Assembly (NCBI GenBank): GCA_030681555.1
Contig: JAUXRW010000094.1
Location: forward strand, 1-36,842
Direction: 5' to 3'
DNA length: 36,842 nucleotides
DNA from: Acidimicrobiales bacterium
GTDB taxonomy: Bacteria; Actinomycetota; Acidimicrobiia; Acidimicrobiales; VFJN01
The position numbers were made by a program, and so were the translations under genes. How positions within the stretch are numbered: position 1 is the stretch's first letter; each line of letters begins with the position of its first letter. Below are positions 1 through 6,721 of this stretch, in pieces. Under the pieces are notes generated by a model. The model was given only the letters and a program-made list of their open reading frames with translations, did no database searches and had not been told where the DNA came from.

Positions 1-2
1 CG

Positions 3-653
3 AACGGCGGCGGCGGCACCATCGCCGACGGCGACACCCAGTGGATGACCGCCGGCGGCGGCATCCTCCACATCGAGGCCCCGCCCGAGGAGGTGGTGGC
101 GCGCGGCGGCACCTTCCACGGCGTCCAGCTGTGGGTGAACCTCCCGTCCCGACTCAAGTTGACGGCGCCCCGCTACCAGGACATCCGTGGGGGCGAGGTG
201 GCCCTGCTCGCCTCGCACGACGGCGGCGCCCTCCTCCGGGTGATCGCCGGCGAGGTGGCCGGCCACGAGGGCCCGGGCATCACCCACACACCCATCGCCG
301 TCCTCCACGCCACGGTGTCGCCGGGTGCCCAGCTGCGGCTGCCCTGGCCCGCCGACTACAACGCGCTCGTCTACGCCCTCTCCGGCAGCGGCACGGTCGG
401 TCCGGAGCGGGCCGCCCTGCGCTCCGGCCAGCTGGCCGTCCTGCAGGCGGGAGACGTCATCACGGTCGGCGCCGACGTCGCACAGGACGGCCACACGCCG
501 GCCCTCGACCTCCTCGTCCTCGGCGGGCTCCCCATCCGCGAGCCGGTAGCGGCCTACGGCCCGTTCGTGATGAACACCCGGGCCGAGCTGCAACAGGCGT
601 ACGACGACTTCAACGCCGGTCGCCTGGGCCGGCGCCCCGCCTCCCCGCGCTGA
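3..653 (+). CDS. Pirin family protein, 5'-truncated by the window edge
   Basis: The reading frame is open from base 3 and stops at TGA 651-653. It therefore runs off the left edge and only about 216 residues are present. Just inside the edge the translation reads GTIADGDTQWMTAGGGILHIE-like sequence, which is the conserved pirin N-domain motif (GxxxxGDxQWMTAGxGIxH). Its terminal Glu and His/Gln positions form the metal site in this bicupin family. Further on come the bridge between the two cupin barrels and a second barrel ending FVMNT near the C terminus, also typical of pirins. The missing part should be roughly the first 80-90 residues. Pirins are cytoplasmic metal-binding proteins; some are quercetinases, others modulate regulators, and the exact role here cannot be read. 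No downstream gene is closely coupled. Family assignment is secure, function is not. Confidence 0.9.
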   Translation, partial: NGGGGTIADGDTQWMTAGGGILHIEAPPEEVVARGGTFHGVQLWVNLPSRLKLTAPRYQDIRGGEVALLASHDGGALLRVIAGEVAGHEGPGITHTPIAVLHATVSPGAQLRLPWPADYNALVYALSGSGTVGPERAALRSGQLAVLQAGDVITVGADVAQDGHTPALDLLVLGGLPIREPVAAYGPFVMNTRAELQQAYDDFNAGRLGRRPASPR

Positions 654-937
654 CCGCTCGGCTCGGCAGGATGCGGCACGCGGGCGACCGGCCGGTGGCG
701 ACCTCCTCCTGCAGACGCCGGGTAGGCGCGGCTCGCCGACGAGCTCGAGGTGTCGGAGCGACGGCCCGGCGTGACCGCGCGGGCGCCGTCGACGAGGGGC
801 CACTGCCAGTCCCGGTGCAGGCGCTCGGCGACCCCCGCCGCGCGTTCTCGCCCGGATGGTGTTCGGTATGGCGAACGTCACAGTCGGGAAGGAAGGGGCT
901 ACGCACCTCAGCGTGTCCACAGGAGGACGGGGTTCAC
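654..937. other. Intergenic stretch with no recognised gene
   Basis: About 280 bases separate the pirin stop from the next start. Open frames exist on both strands, as expected at this GC content, but their translations are Arg/Pro/Ala-rich and match no family I know. No good terminator with a T-run is visible. A ribosome binding site, AGGAGG at 921-926, belongs to the downstream gene. Confidence 0.5.
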
Positions 938-1171
938 ATGGGCATCGGTACCAGCATCGTGATCATGGCGGTCGGCGCACTGCTGACCTTCGCGATCGAG
1001 GCAGACAGCGCCGAAGGCTTCAACGTCAACAACGCCGGGGTGATCCTCATGATCATCGGCGCCATCGGGCTGCTCGCCAGCCTGTTCATCTGGGGCCCGC
1101 GCTCGCGGCGTACCCGCACGGTCGTCGACCGCGACGCCGGCACTCGCACCGTCTACGACGACCGGGTCTGA
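938..1171 (+). CDS. DUF6458 small membrane protein
   Basis: This 77-residue protein starts MGIGTSIVIMAVGALLTFAIE, the typical N terminus of the actinobacterial DUF6458 family. It has two predicted membrane helices, at about residues 5-21 and 31-51. The short segment between them contains the conserved VNNAGVILMIIGAIGL region. The tail is basic then polar (RSRRTRTVVDRD) and probably cytoplasmic. The start is fixed by AGGAGG at 921-926, 11 bases upstream. A much longer in-frame extension upstream is low-complexity Arg/Pro sequence and is not believed. Function is unknown; the family is common as a stand-alone inner-membrane protein in actinobacteria. It is followed by a gene-free stretch carrying a large hairpin, and the next gene is convergent. 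Confidence 0.85.
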   Translation: MGIGTSIVIMAVGALLTFAIEADSAEGFNVNNAGVILMIIGAIGLLASLFIWGPRSRRTRTVVDRDAGTRTVYDDRV

Positions 1172-1293
1172 CCTACGCACGGCGGCCGCACACGATCGGA
1201 CCCACCCGAGCCGGCTGGTCGGGGCACTGCAGGACATGATCCGGCAGCGCTCTGGCCAGCGGTCGTTGTGCACCGAAACCGGACAATCCCCCA

Positions 1294-1345
1294 CCAACTG
1301 GTCGAAGAACTACAGCGTTGCCGCTGGTCTTCTTCGACCAGTTGG
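1294..1345. terminator. Large perfect hairpin between convergent genes
   Basis: Bases 1294-1309 and 1330-1345 form a perfect 16-bp inverted repeat. Inside the 20-base loop a second 5-bp stem (1313-1317 with 1322-1326) closes on a TTGC tetraloop, with a symmetric 3x3 internal loop between the two stems. It lies between the stop of the DUF6458 gene and the stop of the minus-strand hydrolase, so a bidirectional transcription end is the likeliest role. No T-tract follows on either strand, so it is not a textbook Rho-independent terminator. A small mobile inverted repeat or an RNA-processing hairpin is also possible. The rest of 1172-1469 shows no gene. Confidence 0.5.
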
Positions 1346-1469
1346 GCCGTCAGTGACGAGAGCAATACGGCTCGGAGCGGTCCCGGACGGCCAGCGGGTG
1401 TTGCGATGGTGACGGAGGCGCCCAACGGGCCGCGCACGGCCCCCTCGAACCACTCGGGCGCGTTTCCGG

Positions 1470-1889
1470 TCATGGATTCCGGCCGATGACCGCCCGCACG
1501 GCGCCCTTGACGAACGCGACGGCGACGTCGACATAGTCGAAGTAGTCGCGCCAGAGAATGATCTTCCCGTCCTGCACCTCAAAGGTGCCGCAGACCCAGA
1601 ACGAGGCGCGCATTCGGCCGAGACCGAGGACGTCGGTGCGCTCGGTGAGCACGACGCCATGGGCGGCGGCAATGTTGTGGATGCGGGCCTCGAAGGCGCT
1701 GCCGTAGCGGCCCATCCACTGCAGCTGCTTCTCGACCATCGGGCGCCCGCGGGCGGGCCGGAGCGGCACGTTCTGGTAGACGACGGCGTCGTGGAGGTGG
1801 TGTGCCGCGGCGTCGATGTCCAGCCGGCCCAGCGCACCGAGGAACGCGCGCACGACGTCCATGTCCGTCTGCACGGTGGTGTCGGCCAT
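1470..1889 (-). CDS. Limonene-1,2-epoxide hydrolase-like protein (SnoaL/NTF2 fold)
   Basis: This 139-residue protein belongs to the limonene-1,2-epoxide hydrolase branch of the NTF2/SnoaL superfamily. The known active-site set of the Rhodococcus enzyme can all be matched: Tyr38 and Asn40 in VVYQNVPL, Arg84 and Asp86 in TERTDVL, and Asp115 in WRDYFD. In that family the two Asp and the Arg activate water for a one-step epoxide opening, positioned by Tyr and Asn. Hydrolysis of some small epoxide is therefore plausible, but the substrate is not readable. Many actinobacterial relatives have unknown roles. The ATG at 1889 lies 6 bases after a TAGGGT -10 box (1896-1901, minus strand), implying a leaderless message. 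The neighbours suggest no pathway. Confidence 0.85.
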   Translation of the reverse strand: MADTTVQTDMDVVRAFLGALGRLDIDAAAHHLHDAVVYQNVPLRPARGRPMVEKQLQWMGRYGSAFEARIHNIAAAHGVVLTERTDVLGLGRMRASFWVCGTFEVQDGKIILWRDYFDYVDVAVAFVKGAVRAVIGRNP

Positions 1890-1895
1890 GTGCTG

Positions 1896-1901
1896 ACCCT
1901 A
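1896..1901 (-). promoter_or_regulatory. -10 box of leaderless promoter for the epoxide-hydrolase-like gene
   Basis: On the minus strand TAGGGT lies 6 bases before the ATG at 1889. Transcription would start at or within a base or two of the start codon, and no Shine-Dalgarno sequence fits between. Confidence 0.55.
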
Positions 1902-1922
1902 CCGATGCGCGGGGGGGCTCGC

Positions 1923-2629
1923 TCACGATCGGTGCCCCGGCGTCCGCCGGTTGACGACGTCGTCGGCGACCTCGACGAGGGTGATGTTCAGCCGCTGGGA
2001 GACACGCCGCAGGATGTCGAACGCGGCGTCCTCGTTGATGTCCGACTGGGCCATGAGCATGCCCTTGGCCTGGCCGATGACGTCCCTGCTCTCGACCTGG
2101 TGCTCGAGCGACGTCTCTCGGCGCGCGGACTGGATGGCGACGGCGGCGTGGGCGGCGAAGACCGCGGCCAGCGCCATGTCGTGCTCGTCGAAGGCGTCCG
2201 GCTGCGTCGAGTACAGGTTGAGCGCGTCGATCGTGTCCGCCTCGACGAAGAGGCGCACCGCCAGGACGCTGGTGATGCCGGTCGCTGCGTGCGCCCGGTG
2301 CGAGAAGGCGGGCCAGCGCGCTCACCCGCCAGATCGCCCGTGCGGAAGACCTCCTGCTCCCGGATCGCGTCGAGGCACGGCCCCTCGCCCACCTCCTCCT
2401 GGATGCGGTCGACGATCCTGGGGACCTCGCCCGTGGACCCCGGCGAGGTGATCTGCCGTTTGTGGGTCTCGGAGATGCCCGCGTGCTCGCACTGCTCGAG
2501 GTGATCGACGGCGAGGTGGGCGATACGATCGAGGATCGCGGTCACATCGTCGTGGTGAGCGAGGGTCCGGGCGATGCCGGCGGACATCTCGGCCACCTTC
2601 AGGACCTCGGGGTCCGCCGGTTCGGCCAT
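1923..2629 (-). pseudogene. GAF-ANTAR domain regulator, interrupted by a frameshift
   Basis: The reading frame starts at ATG 2629 (MAEPADPEVLKVAEMSAGIA) and encodes the first half of a GAF sensor domain up to FRTGDLAGE. The match then moves to another frame (WPAFSHRAHAATGITSVLAVRLFVEADT) and runs to a TGA at 1923-1925. The break falls in the GCGCG run at 2316-2320, where one base appears to be missing. The C-terminal part is a well-formed ANTAR domain (VIGQAKGMLMAQ, then NEDAAFDILRRVSQRLN). ANTAR domains bind paired hexaloop hairpins in RNA to prevent transcription termination, and the GAF part normally senses a ligand. Both halves are well conserved apart from the one shift. A sequencing or assembly error is therefore as likely as a true pseudogene. 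A TACGGT -10 box lies 7 bases before the start. Confidence 0.8.
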
Positions 2630-2636
2630 CGCGCCC

Positions 2637-2642
2637 ACCGTA
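2637..2642 (-). promoter_or_regulatory. -10 box of leaderless promoter for the GAF-ANTAR gene
   Basis: On the minus strand TACGGT lies 7 bases before the ATG at 2629 and just beyond the 3' end of tRNA-Cys. The regulator may therefore have its own promoter in addition to any read-through from the tRNA gene. Confidence 0.5.
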
Positions 2643-2660
2643 GGACACGGCTGGTCGGCA

Positions 2661-2735
2661 TGGAGGTGGCGGCGGGAATCGAACCCGCGTACAGGGCTTT
2701 GCAGGCCCTTGCCTAAGCCACTCGGCCACGCCACC
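2661..2735 (-). tRNA. tRNA-Cys (anticodon GCA)
   Basis: On the minus strand a full cloverleaf folds. The acceptor stem pairs GGTGGCG with CGCCACC. The D stem is GCC/GGC, the anticodon stem AGGGC/GCCCT carries loop CTGCAAA (anticodon GCA), and the T stem is GCGGG/CCCGC around TTCGATT. The discriminator base is U, as expected for tRNA-Cys. CCA (2661-2663) is encoded in the DNA. A TAAGGT -10 box lies 11 bases upstream of the 5' end. No terminator is visible before the following gene. Confidence 0.97.
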
Positions 2736-2746
2736 AGGGAGCGGTC

Positions 2747-2752
2747 ACCTTA
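2747..2752 (-). promoter_or_regulatory. -10 box for tRNA-Cys
   Basis: On the minus strand TAAGGT stands 11 bases before the mature 5' end of tRNA-Cys. The same 11-base spacing is seen for tRNA-Gly at 8201-8206, which supports both calls. I could not place a convincing -35 box at 16-18 bases. Confidence 0.5.
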
Positions 2753-3155
2753 CCCGTCGGCCTGTCTCCGGCCCGCACCCATCCGTCGGGCATGGTCCTC
2801 CGTCACCATGGCTGGTCGCGGGCGGCGCGGCTACGCTGACCGGCACGACCGACTCGAGGCGGTGGGCTGGCTCGTCCTGGCCAACGCCGTCATCTGCCTG
2901 CCCAGTCGCTGCCGATCCTCCCCGGTCGAGCGTCGAGGTGACGGCCGCCCTCGTGATCGAGCACATGGCCCTCGGAGCGGTGACCTCCGCCATGGCCGGC
3001 CAGCGGGCCCCCGAGCCCGCGGCCGTCGTCTTCCCCCGGCCCTCATCTCTCGGTCGGCACCCGACGGGACCCCCCGGGCGCGGCGCACGCCGGCCCGGTA
3101 GGGTTCGCGGGCAGCGCCGGCGGGTGCGCCGACGACCACGCTGCGGAGGTCGACC
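2753..3155. other. Intergenic stretch with the likely promoter of the fatty-acid methyltransferase
   Basis: About 400 bases without a gene I can support. Several short open frames cover it, but none keeps a recognisable protein pattern. A plus-strand TAGGGT at 3099-3104 is a good -10 box for the downstream gene. It would give a leader of about 45 bases that ends with GGAGG at 3145-3149. Unlike most promoters in this window, this one is not leaderless. Confidence 0.45.
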
Positions 3156-4505
3156 ATGGCCCTCTCCTCCCCGTCGCTCAACGAGCCGGATCCGGTCCGA
3201 CTGCCCCCCGGTGCCGCTTCGGACGGCACCGTCGTCGCGGCCCTGCGCCCGGTCCTCAAGGCGCTGACCGGCGACGAGCCACCGGTTCGCATCGAGCTCT
3301 GGGACGGCAGTGCCATCGGCCCGAGCACCGCCCCGGGCACGATCCGCGTCCGGTCCGCGGCCGCGCTCCGGCGCATCGTCTGGGCGCCCGGGGGGCTTGG
3401 CCTCGCCCGGGCCCACGTGGCCGGCGAGCTCGACGTGGACGGCGACCTCGTCGGCTTGCTCGACGCGCTCAAGGGGCACAGCCGGCCGGACCAGCGCGTC
3501 GGCCTCCGCGGCTGGCTCGCCGCGCTGGTCGCCGCCGCGCGCGTGCACGCGCTGGGCCCGCCCCCCGCCCCTCCGCAGGAGGAGGTCCGCCCCCGCGGCT
3601 TGCTGCACTCGAAGGCCCGCGACGCCCGAGCGGTCAGCCACCACTACGACGTCGGCAACGAGTTCTACGACATCGTGCTGGGCCAGGCGATGACCTACTC
3701 GTGCGCCTACTTCGACGACCCGGGCCGCACCCTCGCAGAGGCCCAGGCGGCCAAGCACGAGCTGGTGAGCCGGAAGCTGGGACTGCACGAGCGATCCGGT
3801 GCCCGGCTGCTCGACGTCGGGTGCGGTTGGGGCTCGATGGCGATCCACGCCGCCCTCCACCACGGCGCGTCGGTGGTCGGCGTCACGATCAGCGCGGAGC
3901 AGGCGCACCGTGCCCGCGAACGGGTGGAGGCGGCCGGCCTCGGCGATCAGGTGGAGGTCCGCCTCCAGGACTACCGCGACGTCCGGGGCGAGACGTTCGA
4001 CGCGATCTCCTCGATCGGGATGTTCGAGCACGTCGGCCAGCGCCGGACGGCCGAGTACTTCGGGCGGCTCTCCGAGCTGCTCCGCCCGACGGGGCGGCTC
4101 CTGAACGACGCCATCTCCAGCGTCACGGGGTCGCGCCTCCGCCGCCGCTCGTTCACCGGCCGCTACGTGTTCCCCGACGGCGAGCTGCTCGACGTGGGCG
4201 AGGTGGTGCTGGCCATGGAGTCCGCCGGGTTGGAGGTGCGGGACCTGGAGTCGCTGCGCGAGCACTACGCCCGCACGCTGCGCGCGTGGAGCGGCAACCT
4301 CGAGGCGGGCTGGGAGGAGGCCGTCCGCCTGGTGGGCGAGGCACGAGCCCGGGTGTGGCGTCTGTACATGGCGGGGTCCGCGGTGGGCTTCGACGACGGC
4401 GGGATCAGCATCCACCAGGTGCTCGGCGTCCGACCGGCGGCCGATGGCCGGTCGGGCATGCCGAGCACGCGCGAGAGCTGGCTCGCCGGTACGTTGCGAC
4501 CATGA
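3156..4505 (+). CDS. Cyclopropane-fatty-acid synthase family SAM methyltransferase
   Basis: A 449-residue enzyme of the cyclopropane-fatty-acid/mycolic-acid cyclopropane synthase family, which adds a SAM-derived methylene or methyl group to unsaturated acyl chains of membrane phospholipids. The first ~140 residues form the variable N-terminal domain. Then come the family hallmark HHYDVGNEFYDIVLG, followed by MTYSCAYF, the SAM-binding glycine motif LDVGCGWG at residues 219-226, and the SIGMFEHVG motif. YVFPDGEL and a C-terminal acyl-binding region complete the fold, so it is full length. The start is set by GGAGG at 3145-3149, 6 bases from the ATG. The stop overlaps the next gene's start as ATGA, so the cupin downstream is translationally coupled. 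Cyclopropanation is the default guess, but 10-methyl fatty acid synthesis is possible because actinobacteria often make tuberculostearate-type lipids. No BfaA-type partner is seen. Confidence 0.9.
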   Translation: MALSSPSLNEPDPVRLPPGAASDGTVVAALRPVLKALTGDEPPVRIELWDGSAIGPSTAPGTIRVRSAAALRRIVWAPGGLGLARAHVAGELDVDGDLVGLLDALKGHSRPDQRVGLRGWLAALVAAARVHALGPPPAPPQEEVRPRGLLHSKARDARAVSHHYDVGNEFYDIVLGQAMTYSCAYFDDPGRTLAEAQAAKHELVSRKLGLHERSGARLLDVGCGWGSMAIHAALHHGASVVGVTISAEQAHRARERVEAAGLGDQVEVRLQDYRDVRGETFDAISSIGMFEHVGQRRTAEYFGRLSELLRPTGRLLNDAISSVTGSRLRRRSFTGRYVFPDGELLDVGEVVLAMESAGLEVRDLESLREHYARTLRAWSGNLEAGWEEAVRLVGEARARVWRLYMAGSAVGFDDGGISIHQVLGVRPAADGRSGMPSTRESWLAGTLRP

Positions 4506-4969
4506 CCACCATCGACATCCCGACCGCCGTGCTCCGTCGCGAAGCCGACCTCCCCTTCGTCGACCTCGGTGACGGCTCCACGCTCCAGCTGCTCCAGGTG
4601 GACGTCGACGCAGGGCTCTGGGTGATACGCACGAAGTTCCGGCCCGGAATGACCGTGGACACCCACAAGCACACCGGGGTGGTCCACGCGTTCACGCTCT
4701 CCGGCTCGTGGAAGTACCTGGAGTACCCCGACGACGTGAACGTGGCCGGGAGCTACCTGTTCGAGCCGGCCGGCTCGGTGCACACGCTCCACGTGCCGGA
4801 GTCGAACACCGAGATCACCGACGTCTACTTCGCCATCCACGGGGCGAACCTCAACCTCGACGGCGAGGGCAACGTGACGAGCGTGATCGACGCCGGAGGG
4901 GTGCGTGACTTCTACTTCGCCATGTGCGAGGCGGGCGGCCTCGGACGCCCGCCGGTCATCGGGGCGTAG
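4502..4969 (+). CDS. Cupin protein, 2,4'-dihydroxyacetophenone dioxygenase-like
   Basis: This 155-residue protein is a single-domain cupin. Residues around GMTVDTHKHTGVVHAFTLSG give the first cupin motif with HxH and a further His as metal ligands. The second motif is AGSVHTLHVPES. The pattern resembles the 2,4'-dihydroxyacetophenone dioxygenase/ChrR-type cupin group. Members of that group bind iron or zinc and may cleave aromatic ketones, but many have unknown substrates. Its ATG overlaps the stop of the fatty-acid methyltransferase by four bases, so the two are made together. That suggests a role linked to lipid modification rather than aromatic breakdown. The 3' end overlaps bioD on the other strand by 14 bases. 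The substrate is not inferable. Confidence 0.75.
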   Translation: MTTIDIPTAVLRREADLPFVDLGDGSTLQLLQVDVDAGLWVIRTKFRPGMTVDTHKHTGVVHAFTLSGSWKYLEYPDDVNVAGSYLFEPAGSVHTLHVPESNTEITDVYFAIHGANLNLDGEGNVTSVIDAGGVRDFYFAMCEAGGLGRPPVIGA

Positions 4970-5594
4970 GCGCGAGGGCGTCGGCGAGCGCCACCGCGTC
5001 GGTCACCACCGGCGCACCGCAGCGGTCGGTTAGCCAGGTCCAGTTGCGGCGGTGCAGGTCGACGGCCGGGTCGTAACGGTTGAGCAGCACGACGGGGCGG
5101 TGGCCCATGGCTACGAACGGCTCGAGCGAGAGGGCGACGGCGTTGATGGTGCCCAGGCCGGCGTCGGCCACGAGCACCACGTGATCGGGGCCCAGGCGCG
5201 CCGTGAGGTCGACCCCGTCGCCGTCGACCGCCATCGGTGAGCGGGGGCCGCCTACCAGCTCCACCCAGGCGACCTCCGGGGGCGGGTCCGGCCAGAGCAG
5301 CTCGGCCACGAGCCCGGTGAGCGTCGGCTCCGGCTGCCCGAGCGCGGCGGCCGCCATCGGCGGGGCCATCGGCAGCGGGTAGGTGCGCTTCGGCAAGCAG
5401 ACGTCGTCCGCTCGCTCCCCCGTCGCCGCTGCCAGCACCGCCGCGTCGAGCGGTCCCGCGGCGGCCGGGTCGTAGGACTGGGCGGGCTTGCGCGCCGACA
5501 CCGTGTGGCCCCGGCGGCGCAGCTCGGCCAGCGTCGCGGCGCCCACCCAGGTCTTGCCGACGTCGGTCGCCGTGCCGGCGCAGACGACGAGCAT
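4956..5594 (-). CDS. bioD: ATP-dependent dethiobiotin synthetase BioD
   Basis: A 212-residue cytoplasmic enzyme that closes the ureido ring of dethiobiotin from 7,8-diaminopelargonate, CO2 and ATP. The N terminus MLVVCAGTATDVGKT contains the Walker A loop (G7-T15) in its usual dethiobiotin synthetase form. The KPAQSYDP segment, with its conserved Lys, follows. ELVGGPRSPM and LVADAGLGTINA match later conserved blocks; the first replaces the commoner EGAGG. It is the third gene of a bioA-bioF-bioD run and its ATG overlaps the bioF stop by one base (TGATG on the minus strand). Its 3' end overlaps the convergent cupin gene by 14 bases, leaving no room for a simple terminator. Slightly short, but complete. 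Confidence 0.9.
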   Translation of the reverse strand: MLVVCAGTATDVGKTWVGAATLAELRRRGHTVSARKPAQSYDPAAAGPLDAAVLAAATGERADDVCLPKRTYPLPMAPPMAAAALGQPEPTLTGLVAELLWPDPPPEVAWVELVGGPRSPMAVDGDGVDLTARLGPDHVVLVADAGLGTINAVALSLEPFVAMGHRPVVLLNRYDPAVDLHRRNWTWLTDRCGAPVVTDAVALADALAPTPR

Positions 5595-6721
5595 CAGGCG
5601 GCCCCGGGCGCGGGGAGGTCGGCGAGGGTCTTCACGAGGCGCTCGACGTCGCCCTCGGTGTGAGCGGCGGACAGCGTGATCCGCAGCCGGCTCGTGCCCG
5701 CCGGCACGGTCGGCGGTCTGATCGCGGGGACCAGCAGGCCCTGGCGGAGCAGCGAGGCGGCCGCTTCGAGGGCCGCATGCTCCGCGCCGAGCACGACGGG
5801 CACGATGGGTGACGGGTGCCCCGGCGCGATGGCGTCGACGTGGCCCCGGAGCCGCTGCGTGAGCGCCCTGCCCTCCTCGGAGCGGACGAGCCGCACGGCG
5901 GCGAGCGCAGCCGCGGTGTCCGCCGGGGCCGGGGCCGTGGTGAAGATGAACGGGCGGGCGGCGTTGACGAGCAGATCGACGACGTCCTGGCTCGCCGCCA
6001 CGAAGCCGCCGACGGATCCCAGCGCCTTGGACAGCGTCCCGATCCGCACGAGGGCGAGCTCGTCGCCCGCAGGCGGGACGGGCAGGGCCGGGCCGAGCAC
6101 GGCGTGGGCCTCGTCGAGCACGAGCAGAGCTCCCCGGCGCCGACACACGTCGGCCAGCGCTGTCAGCGGGGCCTCGTCACCGTCCATGGAGAAGACGGTG
6201 TCGGTCACGACGACGGCCGGCCCGGCGTGGCCCTGCAGCAGCGCCTCGACGTGGGCGACGTCGGCGTGGCGGGCGATGGCGACCTGCCCCCGGGCCAGGC
6301 GGCAGCCGTCGACGATCGATGCGTGGTTGAGCGCGTCGCTGACGATCAGCACCTCGGGCGACGCCGCCAGCGTGGCCAGGACGCCGAGGTTGGCCATGTA
6401 GCCGGTGGGCAGGAGGAGGGCGGCCTCCTGTCCCCTCCAGTCGGCCAGCTCCCGCTCGAGCTCGTCGTGCACAGGCCGGCCGCCCACGACGAGCCGAGAG
6501 GCACCCGACCCGGCGCCCCACCGGTCGAGGGCCTGGTGCGCGGCGGCGACGACGGTCGGGTGCGACGCCAGCCCGAGGTAGTCGTTCGACGCGAACGAGA
6601 CGACGGGATCTCCGTCCCGCGTGACCGAAGGCAGGTGCCCGTCGAGGGGCTGGACGGTTCGCCACTGGTCCGCCTGACGGATGTCGGCGAGCCGGGAGGC
6701 CACCCGGTCCGACCAGCTCAT
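5594..6721 (-). CDS. bioF: 8-amino-7-oxononanoate synthase BioF
   Basis: A 375-residue PLP enzyme of the alpha-oxoamine synthase family, which condenses pimeloyl-ACP or pimeloyl-CoA with L-alanine. Visible marks are FASNDYLGLASHP near residue 45, GSGASRLVVGG (71-81), the LNHASIVDG block (131-139), the DEAHAVLG motif (203-210, PLP-binding Asp) and the PLP lysine K232 in GTLSKALGSVGG. Length is normal for the family. The ATG at 6721 overlaps the bioA stop by four bases (ATGA), so the pair is translationally coupled, and bioD follows with a one-base overlap. An alternative is a closely related 2-amino-3-ketobutyrate ligase, but the bio neighbours settle the role. Confidence 0.95.
   Translation of the reverse strand: MSWSDRVASRLADIRQADQWRTVQPLDGHLPSVTRDGDPVVSFASNDYLGLASHPTVVAAAHQALDRWGAGSGASRLVVGGRPVHDELERELADWRGQEAALLLPTGYMANLGVLATLAASPEVLIVSDALNHASIVDGCRLARGQVAIARHADVAHVEALLQGHAGPAVVVTDTVFSMDGDEAPLTALADVCRRRGALLVLDEAHAVLGPALPVPPAGDELALVRIGTLSKALGSVGGFVAASQDVVDLLVNAARPFIFTTAPAPADTAAALAAVRLVRSEEGRALTQRLRGHVDAIAPGHPSPIVPVVLGAEHAALEAAASLLRQGLLVPAIRPPTVPAGTSRLRITLSAAHTEGDVERLVKTLADLPAPGAA

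Noticed and set aside
41-937. Long plus-strand open frame reading into the DUF6458 gene
   Set aside because: The upstream part is low-complexity Arg/Pro/Gly sequence in the shadow of pirin. The real gene starts at 938 after AGGAGG.
2574-3101. Plus-strand open frame across the tRNA-Cys and the gap before the fatty-acid methyltransferase
   Set aside because: It covers the tRNA in antisense and keeps no coherent protein pattern; only a short hydrophobic stretch looks protein-like.
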